Notes: a model not told the origin generated them from the letters alone. A stretch of 64,000 bases of DNA from Heterohyrax brucei (GCA_028571685.1 CM053143.1:49779208-49843207), one strand, 5' to 3'; shown: positions 1 through 11,978, numbered from the stretch's first letter. Program-made: numbers and translations.

Positions 1-164
1 GTCACATACAGAGGAAAGTGTTATGAATTTCTTTTCTTCCTTTTTTGACATATTATTTATATTTATAGAGTGAGAGTGAAAGAGATCTTGGTTCAGTATC
101 TTTGTTTTGCAGATTAGGAATCTAGACTCAGACAGACAATATCACAGGAGACAAGTGCCTTGTC

Positions 165-322
165 TCAGAATTAGAAGGCCTGGTTCAAATCTACTGCTTC
201 TTTAGCTGTATGATTCGGGGCAAGACACTTAAATATGTATGGGTTAGTTTCCTAAACTGTAAAACTAAGCATTTCAAGAAGATCTAATTTGCTTTGAGGT
301 TGCTGTCAAAATTAAATGTGAA
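165..322 (+). repeat. MIR-type SINE
   Basis: The string ggttcaaatctactgcttct, then tagctgtatgattcggggca, a run of the type 'agtttcctaaactgtaaaac' and finally 'ttgctgtcaaaattaaatgtg' follow the order of the MIR consensus core. It is heavily diverged, as expected of this ancient mammalian SINE. The first 164 bases of the window hold nothing recognisable. Confidence 0.6.
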
Positions 323-1644
323 GTTTGGAAATGGACAGGGTGTCTGAGCAGCAGCCTGTGAACCCTGCCCAACTTTCTGTGGAAGCCTGAGTGTGCACCA
401 CAGATTGGTCCCTTTCTCTCACAACCATGCCCACCAATGGGAATGCTAAAACCAGCCGCCTATCAGCTGAAGTAGACGGGGAAAAACAGTATACAAATGA
501 GGGAGTGCTAGTAGAACTTAACATAGGCTGAGAAAAGCTAACAGGGATGACCAGAAACTGAAAAGGAAGCTGTTTTCTTAATATTTCTCCGCTACTTAGT
601 TATAATTTACCCTGTTGGTGACACTATCAAAGACATAAATTGCTACAACTTGGAAACCCATTTCAAACTACTCAACCTGCTAGGAGACAGATTTCCGAGG
701 GAAAACAGTCTCCACTGACAACATAACCCAGGCTGGTTTGATTCCAAAATGTTTGCCCTTCTGGGGCAGAACCAATCACAGTCATTTCAGTTTGAATCAG
801 CTTGGACACCCGTGAACATTGCGTCTGGGACATTAGAGCAGACCAAGGCTGTGGCAGATGAGGATCTATCTCAACCTTCATTTCTCTGTTGGCATCTCTC
901 CCTGTTTGCATCAGTGAACAAGCTTTGTGGGCTCTGGTTAGCACTGCAGGAAACGGTTCATCTCTCTGAGACTTGGTTATCACATACGGTATAGTTGACC
1001 CTCTGCCGCCTCTACTTACAGTCCCTTATATGCCATCTTTAGCATGTGATTACTTACCTAATCTTCTCTGAACACTTTTAGATCATTTTCAAAACAAGAA
1101 TCCTTCACCTCTGTTATATATGATTGAATGAATTCTATTTTAGTTGATCTCTTGCATGATGATGATCCAGAAATATTAGAAACCTGCTGGGCTACTTCCT
1201 ACCTTACTGATAATGCAGACGAATGGATTGAAATGGTGATTTACATGATCATTTGGTTAGCAGCTGAGTCCCAGATTGCGACGACATTTCTAGGAGTTAC
1301 AGGATTGTCAATGTGTAATCCTCTTCTGTAATCCATAGGGAACACTGTCAATGGGACAGAGTAACAGACCTGTTCAGGTAGAGCATGTGATTATAATAGA
1401 TACAGGAGCAGTTTCTAAGCCTATTAACTCCCCAACTAATACTCAGCAGGAATCTACATGGGCAATATCAAACATCACAACTGGCCATCGGGACTAGACA
1501 CAGCAAGTAGTCAATCATGGATGTGGCCTCTGTTTATTGGCATTATGGCAAAAGGAAGCTTTATTGGCTGTGACTAACCATTCAAATAGTGGAGCAGTTA
1601 AACAGATTGTATACTCATTGTGGCACACTAGAACCATTGATGAC

Positions 1645-2131
1645 TGTCATGGATTAAATTGTGTCCCCCAAAAATGTATGTATCAGTTTGGGTAGGCCAT
1701 GATTCCCAATATTTTATTATTTTCATATATGCTGTAAATTCTGCCTTTATGTTGTTAATGAAAGAGGATGGACAGCAGTTGTGTTAGTAAGGCATTAGTC
1801 AATCTATAAACTTAGATTGTGTCTTGAGCCAATCTCCTGAGATACACAAGAGAGAAACGAGTAGAAGACGTAGCTCTCATAGCACCAAGAGGTAGCACCA
1901 GGAGAAGAATGTATTCTTTGGAGCTGGGGCCCCTGTGTCTAAGAAGATCCTGGACCAAAGGGCAATTGAGGACAAAGACCTTCTTCAAGAGCTGACAGAT
2001 AAAGCCTTCTCCTGGGCTGACACTCTAAATTTGGAATTTTAGCCTGTAAGACTGTGAGAAAATAAATTTCTCTTTCTTAAAACCACCACTTCTGATATTC
2101 TTTATTATAACAGCATTAGATGACTAAGACA
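1645..2131 (+). mobile_element. Solo LTR, ERVL-MaLR-like
   Basis: A fossil LTR of 487 bp beginning TGTCATGGATTAAATTGTG and ending GATGACTAAGACA, with an AATAAA near the 3' end. It is flanked by a perfect 5-bp duplication, ATGAC (1640-1644 and 2132-2136), and sits inside the KPNA2 pseudogene. The terminus resembles MLT/MST-type MaLR LTRs. It is younger than the pseudogene it interrupts. Confidence 0.82.
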
Positions 2132-2461
2132 ATGACCCTTTCAGCTGGGAAAGATACCAAAATTATTCTGATTATTCTGAATGCCACTTCAAATGTGAAA
2201 CTAGTTGAAACTGAAAAAGTTTGTATAATGATTGGAGGCTTGGATAAAATCGAAGTGCTACAAAATTATAAACACAAATTTCTACATGTATTTCATTAAG
2301 TTTGACAGAGAAGTATTTCTTTGTAGAGGATGAAGGAGTTCAGACTGCAGTGCCAGAAATGACCTCTGGAGACTAAAGCTATCATGTATTAGATAGCACT
2401 CCTGAGGCCTCTAATTTTAAATTGTACAGCAGAGTCATAAACTTACTGGTTGTATACTATA

Positions 2462-2656
2462 TTTTGGGCACTGTGCTTGGTAGAAGGTCAGAGAAAAAGA
2501 GGAAGATCCTCAATGGGATGAAGTGACACAGTGGCTGCAGGGATGGTCTCAAGCATAACAGCGAGCATGAGGATGGCGTGTGTAGGAACAGGCAATGTTT
2601 TGTTTCTGTTGGACACAGGACAACTATGAGTTGGAACTGACTTGATGGCACCCTAT
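2462..2656 (+). mobile_element. RTE/BovB LINE, 3'-terminal fragment
   Basis: Contains the BovB end sequence: gagaaaaagaggaagatcct, then agtggctgcagggatggtct and gagttggaactgacttgatg. It lies within the KPNA2 pseudogene 3'UTR, which resumes downstream. Confidence 0.75.
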
Positions 2657-2860
2657 GAGAGCATACTTTGTGCAAATTGTCTTACCATTTTCCTACCAAG
2701 ACTTCTTTAATGTCATTTGTTATATAGCATTATTTACATCAAACATACACTGAAAAATTCCAAACTTGGTATATTGTATGAAGCCTCTCCGGTCATTAGG
2801 TTTCTTATTTCTACACAGAACTTCGTATCTTACAGTGTCCTAGTCTTCCCTTTTCTATTA

Positions 2861-3141
2861 CCTCAAAAAATGTACGTATTAACATGGTTTCTAGAAACTA
2901 GTAATTATTCAGCAATAATTCTAATAATCACTTAATGATTATTAGAATTTTTTATGAAGTGTCTTCCAAAAAGTCAGGCAGTTAGAAGTCAGAGTACTGT
3001 GGAAATACAGGACACTTGGTCTTCTACTGTGTACGCCATAACATAGAACTGATGTTATTAATTATGTCTGGTTTTGTCAGAATATATTTTCAAACTTCAT
3101 TCAAAAAAATATATTTTCCATTCATCCAATTTTTAGTTCTT
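2861..3141. other. Unassigned sequence
   Basis: About 280 bp of AT-rich DNA between the pseudogene and the L1. No gene or repeat recognised. Confidence 0.5.
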
Positions 3142-3153
3142 AGAATATTCTGA

Positions 3154-4150
3154 GAGGGGAGTCAAGATGGCCGACTAAGCACACGTCTCCTCATATCCCT
3201 CTGGAAACGAAGACCTGAATTGACAATCAAACAGAGCCTTCTGAGCACCTAATCAGCCTCAGGTCATGGCACAGAGCTGTTAATTGGGACTTCATACCAC
3301 TCAGCGAAAAACCTCCTCTCTTTCGCTGACTCCCGCTCCTGGCTAGCCCCGGCTCTCACGGACGGAAGGTAAACGCACCGTTTTGACTTTTTTTTCCTCG
3401 GTCTCGGCTGGCGGGCGGAGCTGGGTCTTCCTGGCGGCTGGACTCAGACGCGCTGCTGGGGGGATAGGCAGGCGAAATTCCCATATTCTGAGAGCCAGGC
3501 TTGGGACTCTGTTAATCTAGACACTTTGAGCCTTTCATTTTGTAGCTGCCTTGGTGGGGTTTGTGCGGAGCTCCACGGTCAGGGTGCGGGACGCCATGTT
3601 GGTACCGAGATTTTAGCGGGACCTCGTTCTTAGCCTGGGAGCCAGCGCCTGCAAACGGGACAGCGCTTCTCCGACAGAAAAGTAGTGATTTTGCACAGTG
3701 CTGCCTACACTGGGGGCCCTGCAACAGAAGCACAGGGATCGCTGCCTCTGGGCACCTTTGGCTCCCCTGTCTGCTGCCTGTGTGGAAGATGCCATCTTGG
3801 GTACGGTGGCCACAGCTGGACCTAATTCTTAGCTTGGGAGCCCGAGCCTGCCCACAAGAGAGCGCTTTTCTATCACAAAACCAGTACTCGACACAGTGTT
3901 GGATAAGGCTAGGCCCTGTCAGCAGAGGCCACCAGGGCAGTAGCAGTGCTGTATTCTGAACTAGTTTGTTATCATCTGGGGTTGGATACAGTGGTGCTTA
4001 CTTTGTCAGATGGGAAGAGGGACCTCTACACCTGAAAGCTTAACTGACTTGTGAACTGGTCAGATACCTTTTGCTTTACATTTGAAGACAGCCTAGAGAA
4101 ACATTTGCAATCCATCCTCACAGTACCTCTTCCAGTCTCTATATACTTAC
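3154..4150 (+). promoter_or_regulatory. L1 5'UTR with internal promoter, YY1-type motif
   Basis: The first bases include CAAGATGGCCG at 3163-3173, the YY1-site position known from human L1. The stretch about 3330-3660 is GC-rich and dense in CpG (several gcg, cgg and acgg words), unlike the AT-rich surroundings. This fits an RNA polymerase II promoter internal to the element. Confidence 0.7.
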
Positions 4151-5107
4151 ATGGGACCCAAAAAGCAACAGACAATTGTGGCATACAAGCAATCACTCAT
4201 GGCTTCAGAAGGCTCCCAAACAAAGCAAGCAAGGAGGTTTCCAGATGAAGAAACTTTTATGAAAGCATCAGGACATGAATACAAATTGATTATATACAGG
4301 GCCCTTCTAGACCTTATACAAAATGCAGCAGAACAAAATGAAAAATTAAGCAAGTTGTTCGATCTGATGGAACACCAGTACTCTGAAATCCAACAGATCA
4401 AGAATAAAATCAAAGACATAGAAACCTCCATGCAAACCCAAGAAAACAGAATGGAACAAATAGAAAAAAGAATTTCTGACTTGGAAGACAGAGCTACTGA
4501 TGCCAGTGTCTATGAGCAGAAATCATAAAAAAGAAGCAAGAAAAATGAAGAAACATTAAGAAGCATGTGGGACTCTATTAAGAGGAACAACCTTCGATTA
4601 ATTGGAGTCCCTGAACAGGGTGAGACATCTGAGAACACAGAGAGTATTTTTGCTGAGCTGCTGAAAGAAAACTTCCCAGAAATCATGAAGGAAGAGAATA
4701 TAGACATCTCAGATGCATATCGTACGCCACCCAATATAGATCTCAAAAGAAAGACTCCAAAACATATAATCAAGCTTAACAAAATGAAACATAAGCAGCA
4801 ACTCTTAAAGGCAGCAAGACTCAAGGCAAAGCTAACATTCAGAGAGAAACCCTGTAGGCTCTGGTCAGATTTCTCAGCAGAAACCATGCTGGCACGGAGA
4901 CAGTGGCACAACACATTCAAAGTCTTCAAGGAGAAGAACTTCCAACCAAGAATTATATATTCTGCAAAACTATCTTTGAAATACGAAAATGAAATTAAGA
5001 CATTCCCAGATAAACAGAAACTCAGAGACTTTGTAAAAACCAAACTCAAACTGCAAGAAATACTGAAAGAAGCTCTTGGCTTTGGTTTAGAAGAACGAAA
5101 CCACTAA
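4151..5107 (+). pseudogene. L1 ORF1 (RNA-binding chaperone), one in-frame stop
   Basis: Starts MGPKKQQTIVAYKQSLMASE. A coiled coil with heptad leucine/isoleucine spacing covers about residues 60-120 (QQIKNKIKDIETSMQ, QIEKRISDLEDRA). The RRM-like segment includes NLRLIGVPEQGE and the C-terminal domain includes REKPCRLWSDFS and IRTFPDKQK-type sequence, ending GFGLEERNH. The frame is the same throughout except for a TAA at 4526-4528, so a single substitution separates it from a 318-codon frame. L1 ORF1p trimers coat the L1 RNA. Confidence 0.93.
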
Positions 5108-5531
5108 CTTTATATTTTAGAACGACACACTACTCAACACTCATTTAGGGAAGGCTCCAAAGTAAATCACAGCTTTGATTTGGAAAGTAGCAATCCAGTG
5201 ATCATCATGAAAACTATGGTGTCATCATAATAAAAGAGGGATGTACTACAGTCGTTATAGTCCTTCCAGATGGAGAGGAAGATGACCAGACTGGTAGTAA
5301 TTAAAATAGGGTTTATAAATAGTTTATTAAGGGGGTTCATGGGGCAGCTGTAAAGCACAACAAAGATGTATCATGCCATTTCAAGAAATCTAACACACAA
5401 GTCTCAACAACTATAAAACCAGCTCTGAAAAAGGTGAAAAATCAACTCACAAAAAAGAGTGTCTCAGAACAGACTAATAAGAACAACAGAGAAAACATCA
5501 ACATAAAAATAAACATATCACAATAGCAGCA
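5108..5531 (+). other. Long L1 inter-ORF spacer
   Basis: About 424 bp separate ORF1 from ORF2. Human L1 has about 63 bp. The spacer holds no ORF and no recognisable inserted SINE. Confidence 0.7.
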
Positions 5532-8500
5532 GTGAACACATACCTATCAATAATTACATTGAATGTGAATGGACTGAATGCTCCAGTAAAGAGACACCGA
5601 GTGTCATCTTGGATCAAAAGACACGACCCATCCATATGTTGTCTACAAGAAACTGACTTGAGACCTAAAGACAAGAACAAACGGAAAATTAAAGGATGGA
5701 AGAATATATATCAAGCTAACAATAAACAAAGAAGAGCAGGGGTGGCAATTCTAATCTCAGACAAAATCAATTTTAATGTCAAATCCACCACCGTGGACAA
5801 AGATGGGCACTATTTATTGCTGAAATGTTCAGTACACAAGCAAGACTTAACTATATTAAACATTTATGCACCTAATGTCAGAGCACCTAAATATGTCAAA
5901 GAAACACTGACTATGCTCAAAAGAGAGTTAGATGACTCCACAATAATAGTGGGAGACTTCAACACTCCACTCTCATTACTAGACAGATCATCTAGAAAAA
6001 AGCTCAGTAAAGATACAGAAGACCTAATTGACACAATTAACCAACTAAACCTCATTGATATATACAGAACTTTCCACCCATCAGCAGACAACTACACCTT
6101 CTTCTCCAGTGCACATGGAACATTCTCCAGAATTGACCACGTGATAGGCCATAATGCAATGCTCAACAAAATCCATACCACTGAATTATTGCAAAGCATC
6201 TTCTCAGATCATAAAGCCACCAAAGTTGAAATCAATAGCAGAAAAAACAGAGATAGAAAGTGGAACTCTTGGAAACTGAACAACATCTTGCTCAAAAAAA
6301 CATGGGTTATAGAGGAAATCAGGGATCAATTAAAGAAATTCATGGATTCCAATGAGAACGAAAACACTTCCTACCAGAACCTATGGGATACAGCCAAAGC
6401 AGTGCTCAGAGGTCTGTTTATCTCCATAAATGCACACATCTGGAAGGAACCAAGAAACCAAATCAAGGAACTAACTCTACAGCTTGAACAAGTAGAAAGA
6501 GAACAACAGAGGAACCCCTCAGGCACCGGAAGAAAGGAGATCATAAAGATTAGAGCAGAGCAAAATGAATTAGAGAATAGAAAAACAATTGAAAAAATTG
6601 AAAAGACCAAAAGCTGGTTTTTTGAAAAGATCAACAAAATTGATAAATCACTGGCTAAACTTACCAAAGAAAAGCAGGAAAGGAAACAAATAACCCAAAT
6701 TAGAAATGAGAAGGGAGTTGTCACCACAGATCCAACAGAAATCAAAAATATCATAACAGAATACTATGAAAGACTGTACTCTAACAAATTTGAAAACCTA
6801 GGGGAAATTGACAAGCTCCTTGACTCATACCACCTACCCAAATTATCACAACATGAAACAGAACAACTTAATAAACCCATCACAAAGGAAGAGATTGAAA
6901 AGGTCATCAAAACACTGCCAACCAAAAAAAGTCCGAGCCCAGATGGCTTCACGGCAGAATTCTACGAAGCATTTAGAGAAGAGTTATCCCCAATACTATT
7001 GAAACTATTTCACAGTATAGAAAGGGATGTAGTACTCCCAAACTCATTCTATGAAGCCAGCATAACCCTGATACCAAAGCCAGGGAAAGATCCAACAAAA
7101 ACAGAGAACTACAGACCAATATCACTCATGAAACTAGATGCAAAAATCTTTAACAAAATTCTTGCCAACAGAATACAACAACACATCAAGAAAATAATCC
7201 ATCATGACCAAGTGGGATTCATACCAGGGATGCAAGGCTGGTTCAACATCAGGAAAACAATTAATGTGATAAACCACATAAATAACACAAAAGACAAGGA
7301 TCACCTGATTTTGTCCATTGATGCCGAAAAGGCATTTGATAAAGTCCAACACCCATTCATGCTAAAAACTCTTAGCAAAATGGGCATAGATGGCAAATTC
7401 CTCAACACAATAAGGGCCATTTATACAAAGCCAATTGCCCACATCATCCTGAATGGAGAGAGACTGAAAGACTTTCCCCTGAGATCAGGAACTAGACAAG
7501 GATGCCCACTGTCACCTCTCCTATTCAACATTGTGCTAGAAGTTCTAGCCAGAGCAATTAGACAAGACGAACAAATAAAGGGCATCTGCATCGGCAAAGA
7601 GGAAGTTAAAATCTCCCTGTTCGCAGATGATATGATTGTATATGCAGAGAACCCCAAGGAATCTATAAATAAGCTACTCAAACTGATAGAAGAGTTCAGC
7701 AAAGTTTCAGGACACAAGATAAACATAGGTAAATCAGTAGGTTTCCTTTATACCATCAACGAGACCGTTAAGGAGGAAATTATTAAATCAATACCATTTA
7801 CGATAGCCCCTAAGAAGATAAAGTACCTACGAATTAATCTAACCAGAGAAACAACAGACCTTTACAAAGAGAACTACAAGCCCTTACTACAAGAAACTAA
7901 GAGAGACCTAGATAAATGGAAAAACCTACCCTGCTCATGGATAGGAAGACTTAACATTGTGAATATGTCTATTTTACCCAAAGCAATTTATTTATATAAT
8001 GCAATCCCAATACAAGTTCCAGCATCATTTTTTAATGAGATCGAGAAACAATCACCAATTTTGTTTGGAAAGGGAAGAAGCCCCAGATAAGTAAGGTACT
8101 ACTAAAGAAGAACACACTGGGAGGCCTTTCGTTACCCGACCTCAGAACATACTACACTGCCACAGTGGTCAAAACAGCCTGGTACTGGTACAAGAACAGA
8201 CAGATTGATCAATGGAACAGAATTGAGACCCCAGAGATGACACCATCAGCCTATGAACAGTTGATATTCGACAAAGACCCTAAGACATTAAACTGGGGTA
8301 AAGACAGTATCTTCAACAAACGGTGCTGGCAAAATTGGTTATCCATCTGCAATAAACTGAATCAAGATCCATATCTTACACCTTATACAAAAACCAACTC
8401 CAACTGGATAAAAGGCCTAAATATCAAACCTAAAATGATAAAGCTCATCCAAGAAAAGGTAGGAACAACAATGGAAGTTTTAATACACAATGAGGACAGA

Positions 8501-9343
8501 CTCCAAAATCTGTCAAAGAAACCTCAATCAACAGAAGAGAAAGTAGATAAATGGGAACTATTAAGAATCAAACACTTTTGCTCATCCAAAGACTTTATTA
8601 ATAGAATTAAAAGAACACCCACAGAGTGGGAAAAAATATTTGGCAACTCTATGTCATACCGACGCCTGATCTCCATAATCTATAAGATACTACAAAATAT
8701 CAAGAAGAAGAAGATAAACCATCCAATTAAGCGATGGGCAAAGGAGATGGACAGACACTTCACTAAAGAGGAGATCCAGGCAGCCAAAAAACACATGCCG
8801 ACATGTTTACGATCTTTAGTTATTAAAGAAATTCAAATCAAGACAACAATGAGATAACATCTCACCCCAACAAGATTGGCCATGATCCAGAAAACACAAA
8901 ACAACAAATGCTGGAGAGGCTGTGGAGAAAGTGGAACCCTCCTACACTGTTGGTGGGGTTGCAAAATGGTCCAGCCTCTTTGGAAGGCAATCTGGCGCTT
9001 CCTTAAAAAAATGGATATTGATATACCATTTGACCCAGTAATTCCACTACTTGGAATATATCCTACAGATTCAAGGCCTTTCACACCAACGGACACATGC
9101 ACCAGAATGTTTATCACAGTACAGTCCACAATAGCAAAAAGATGGAATCAACCCAGATGCCCAACAATAGAAGAATGGATAGGTAAACTGTGGTACCTAT
9201 ACTCAGTGGAGCACTACGCAATGATAAAGAATAACGATGATTCCAGGAAACATCTCCTAACCTGGTTTCAACTGGAAGACATTATGTTGAGTGAGAGTAG
9301 TCAGCGACAAAAGGACAAATACTGTATGAGACCTCTACGATAA
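5532..9343 (+). pseudogene. L1 ORF2 (endonuclease and reverse transcriptase), nearly intact
   Basis: Endonuclease motifs in order: [34 protein letters not shown] and [10 protein letters not shown]. Reverse transcriptase motifs: [27 protein letters not shown] and the catalytic FADDMIVY (about 7620-7645). The C-terminal cysteine motif is [18 protein letters not shown] (about 8910-8970). The first conserved codon is GTG at 5532 where an ATG is expected. Two lesions break the frame: a 1-bp deletion near 8048 (caatcacc for expected caaatcacc), after which the frame shifts, and a TAA at 8855-8857 replacing the tyrosine codon of the TMRYHL motif. Allowing for these, the length is about 1271 codons, close to human ORF2p (1275). 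Confidence 0.94.
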
Positions 9344-10356
9344 GATCTCAAAAACAGACTTGTGTATAGAAGAAAAGACTCTTTGACAGCTGCAAGGGAG
9401 AGGAGGGAGGGAGGGCGAGGGGGGGAGGGTTTAGTTTAGATAGTTACTAGAAATCTAGTTGGGAGAAAGCGGTGACAGCACACATTAGGAACAAGAACAA
9501 CATTAAGTGGACTTTAGCATAACTTGAGTACTCCTTCCATCTTAACTCAATACTGCAAGGATAGAGTAGCTGGGGCGGGGGGCGGGGGACCATGCTCTTA
9601 GACAAATTACAGGCCATTTGGCACAACTAGCGTTTTGCTAAGAGAGCTCTCTGCACCTCACATTGGTGAGTGGCTTCTGGGGTCTTAAAAGCTGCCAAGC
9701 TGCCATCTGAGGACACGGCAAATGGTCCCAACTCAGCAGGAACGGATGCTCACCGAGGGCCAAAATGGCATGCGGTAAAGACAACCGAGAAGACAGAGGG
9801 ACCCACAAGAGTGGGTGCCTACATCGACTTGGGACCGGAAGAACCGGATGGTGCCCGGCCACCACCAGTGATAGACACGACAGAGCTCACAGAGAGGAGC
9901 CTCACTGGCAACACAAGAATAAAAAGAGGTGCATCATGAGATCTCCACTAAAAGACCTCAATTGATGGTCCAGCGGTTTTGGGGTTCCTCTGAGAGCATG
10001 GCCCCCGGCCCTGATGCTGCCCTTTCCCATAAATTATAACAAAGGTCCACTCTTTGGACAGGCATGGATTGGACTTGGCAATGCAGAGTAACCACATATT
10101 GGAATCACTTTATGGTTCTATATATGTATAGGATATCATCTTGCTGACCTCTGGCTGGAGGAAGGGGAGTGGATGGAGAGGAGGGGAAAGGAGACTATTG
10201 GGAGGATGAGACATGTATGGAGCAGAGAGGAATAGTGTGCAGTCACCAGACAGGGAGAGCTGTGGAAGCTGCATATAGGGGGGCATGTAAATTTACATGT
10301 GAATGTACTTTTTCACTCAGTTATGTTAAATAAAAATAAAAAAAATTAAAAAATAA
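9344..10356 (+). other. L1 3'UTR with G-rich tract and A-rich tail
   Basis: A polypurine run with many GGG triplets lies at about 9398-9432, able in principle to form a G-quadruplex, as is usual in mammalian L1 3'UTRs. The element ends with a taaataaaaataaaaaaaat tail containing AATAAA. Confidence 0.8.
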
Positions 10357-10417
10357 AGAATATTCTGACTTCAATGTAGCTTGTGGCTTTTTTATTTCCA
10401 CAAAGCTATGAAACATT

Positions 10418-10761
10418 GGTGGCTCACCTGATAGAGTTCTCACCTTCCATTTGGAAGACACGGATTCAATTCCTGGCCAGTGCACCTCATGTATAGCCAA
10501 CACCTGTCTGTCCGTAGAGGCTGGCATGTTTGGCTATGATGCTAAGCAAGTTTTCAGTAGAGTTTCCAAATTAAAAGATACTAGGCAAAAAGACCTGATG
10601 ATCTACTTCTAAAAATCATCCAGTGAAAGCCCTATGAATCACGACAGCCCTATCTGTAATGTATCTTGACAATGGTGTGGAAGAAGCAGTATTTTCTTCA
10701 GTTTTAATAAGGTCATCATGAGTCAGGAGCCAAGTCCATGGTAGCTAACAAAAATAACAAC
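10418..10761 (+). repeat. tRNA-derived SINE with RTE/BovB-like tail
   Basis: The head ggtggctcacctgatagag and the B-box-like cggattcaattcctgg (10461-10476) suggest a tRNA origin. The 3' part (cttcagt..catcatgagtc..gtagctaacaaaaataacaa) resembles the BovB end. The family differs from AfroSINE. Confidence 0.65.
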
Positions 10762-10981
10762 GTCTCTTTAAAAGACATCCTCTAGATGACACAGTTCCTT
10801 TGAGCATTATCCCAAATGTGTTTCAAGTGTGCTATTTAGACAGAAACACTACATAACAGATCTTCCAGCTGATAGGCTTCAAAGAGAAAACCTGTTTTAA
10901 CTACACCTTGTATTCTCCATGTATTTTTTTGTACGCAGTAAAAAAGCAACAGAAAAACTCTCTAAGCCCTCTCACAGCTAA

Positions 10982-11020
10982 GCCAGAGCCAAGTGCCGTC
11001 GAGTCGGATCCGACTCATGA
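10982..11020 (-). repeat. Micro-SINE (RTE/AfroSINE tail only)
   Basis: A short copy containing gccaagtgccgtcgagtcgg and the 16-bp palindrome GAGTCGGATCCGACTC (contains a GGATCC). No A-tail and no clear target duplication. Confidence 0.6.
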
Positions 11021-11288
11021 TGAACTATATATTTTCTTGTAATCAATACAAATGGTAAAGTGGAATGGCAATCAACACTATTTTCTACTGTTTCTCATTT
11101 AAATCAATTACTAAATTTACCAAAATCAGACATGAAATTTACCCAGGGATCCCACTGTATGGAATAAAATATTTTAATGGCTAACTGTCATGGACTGAAT
11201 TACAAGGTCTAACAATTAAGTCCATGAAGTTAACTGTTCTAAGTGCTACGTACCTCATTGCTGAATATCACTACAGTCACCTTCAAAG

Positions 11289-11819
11289 TGTCAGAAATAA
11301 ATTTCCAAATGGCCCAACTTCAGAATGAAGGCTAAGGTAAGAAGTTATCCAGGCTAATCTAAAGAGAAAGATGGCAGAGGGGTAGGGGTAGTGAGAATCT
11401 GCTTGGGAAGCAGGAGATACAACCTTAAAAAGGAATGGAATAGTAAGACTTGGGCGATGTCCACCAGGAGGCACTGTTCACCTCGACCAATGAGGAAATG
11501 AGGCAGGGACTCACAAGCTAGGGTGTAAGAATGGCTTATAGGGAATGGCAGCACACCCCTCTTTCTAACCTCCTTTGTGGGCTCAGGCACCCCATTTTGC
11601 AAAATTGTCCAATAAAACTTCACTCTTGCTATCTGAATTTGAATTGGATTTCTTGAGCATTCACTGGAAAAAGACTCTGGTAACTACTTACCAGTTACTT
11701 CATAAGGGATAATGCAGCCTGCCTCAATCACTGAGGCAGTCTGAGCTGGGAGTTCATACTGGCCCACCACTTGCCAAGAGGAACTGAAGGGGTATCCAGG
11801 AAGCCAACGACGTTTCTCA
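11289..11819 (+). mobile_element. Solo LTR, class I ERV-like, subfamily unknown
   Basis: A 531-bp fossil LTR from TGTCAGAAATAAATTTCC to TTTCTCA, with an AATAAA at about 11611. Flanked by CAAAG (11284-11288) and CAAAA (11820-11824), an imperfect 5-bp duplication. Inserted in the mariner MITE. Confidence 0.55.
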
Positions 11820-11978
11820 CAAAATTATTCCCCTTGGGAAGCTATGTGCCAACACCAGTGCCTAGTTCACCCTACAAAGCAATTTTGGAACTTCAGGAAT
11901 GGCCATTGAGCATGGTTAACACAGAGGCAAGTTAGTGAAATTAATTGTATAGTTGTCTGTGAGGGAGTTTTTAGCCAG

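Larger units (their letters stand above)
340..2860 (+). pseudogene. KPNA2P: Processed pseudogene of KPNA2 (importin subunit alpha), split by an LTR and a BovB
   Basis: The intronless copy starts in 5'UTR-like sequence. Its start codon (427) is preceded by ctctcacaacc, as in KPNA2. Recognisable protein blocks in order are DDQKLKRK (about 550), QFESAWTPVNIASGT..EQTKAV (about 785-855), [20 protein letters not shown] (about 1150-1210), WAISNITTG, VVNHGC, LLAVTNHSNSGAVKQIVYS (about 1550-1620), [15 protein letters not shown] (about 2150) and [10 protein letters not shown] (about 2240). These are the armadillo repeats and C-terminus of importin alpha. Several stops and frame changes break it. The 3'UTR continues after the BovB to about 2860 (tgtatgaagc, taggtttcttatttct). 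A MaLR-type LTR occupies 1645-2131 and a BovB fragment about 2462-2656. Functional KPNA2 carries NLS cargoes to the nucleus; this copy is dead. The related KPNA7 is less likely, because UTR similarity points to KPNA2. Confidence 0.9.
3154..10356 (+). mobile_element. Full-length young L1 (LINE-1)
   Basis: A 7.2-kb element with 5'UTR (3154-4150), ORF1 (4151-5107), spacer (5108-5531), ORF2 (5532-9343), 3'UTR (9344 to about 10325) and an A-rich tail. A 12-bp target-site duplication, AGAATATTCTGA, flanks it exactly (3142-3153 and 10357-10368), so it is a complete insertion with no 5' truncation. Only three coding lesions are seen: one stop in ORF1, one 1-bp deletion and one stop in ORF2. Its 3'UTR is very similar to the minus-strand L1 end at 63.0 kb, so both belong to one recent subfamily. 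L1s move by target-primed reverse transcription. Confidence 0.95.

Noticed and set aside
1300-1640. Apparent retroviral protease-like word (DTGA) on the plus strand
   Set aside because: The surrounding blocks match importin alpha in order, so the word is a chance result of decay in the KPNA2 pseudogene.
3561-3959. 132-codon ORF on the plus strand
   Set aside because: Lies in the L1 5'UTR; GC-rich open frame with no family similarity that I recognise.
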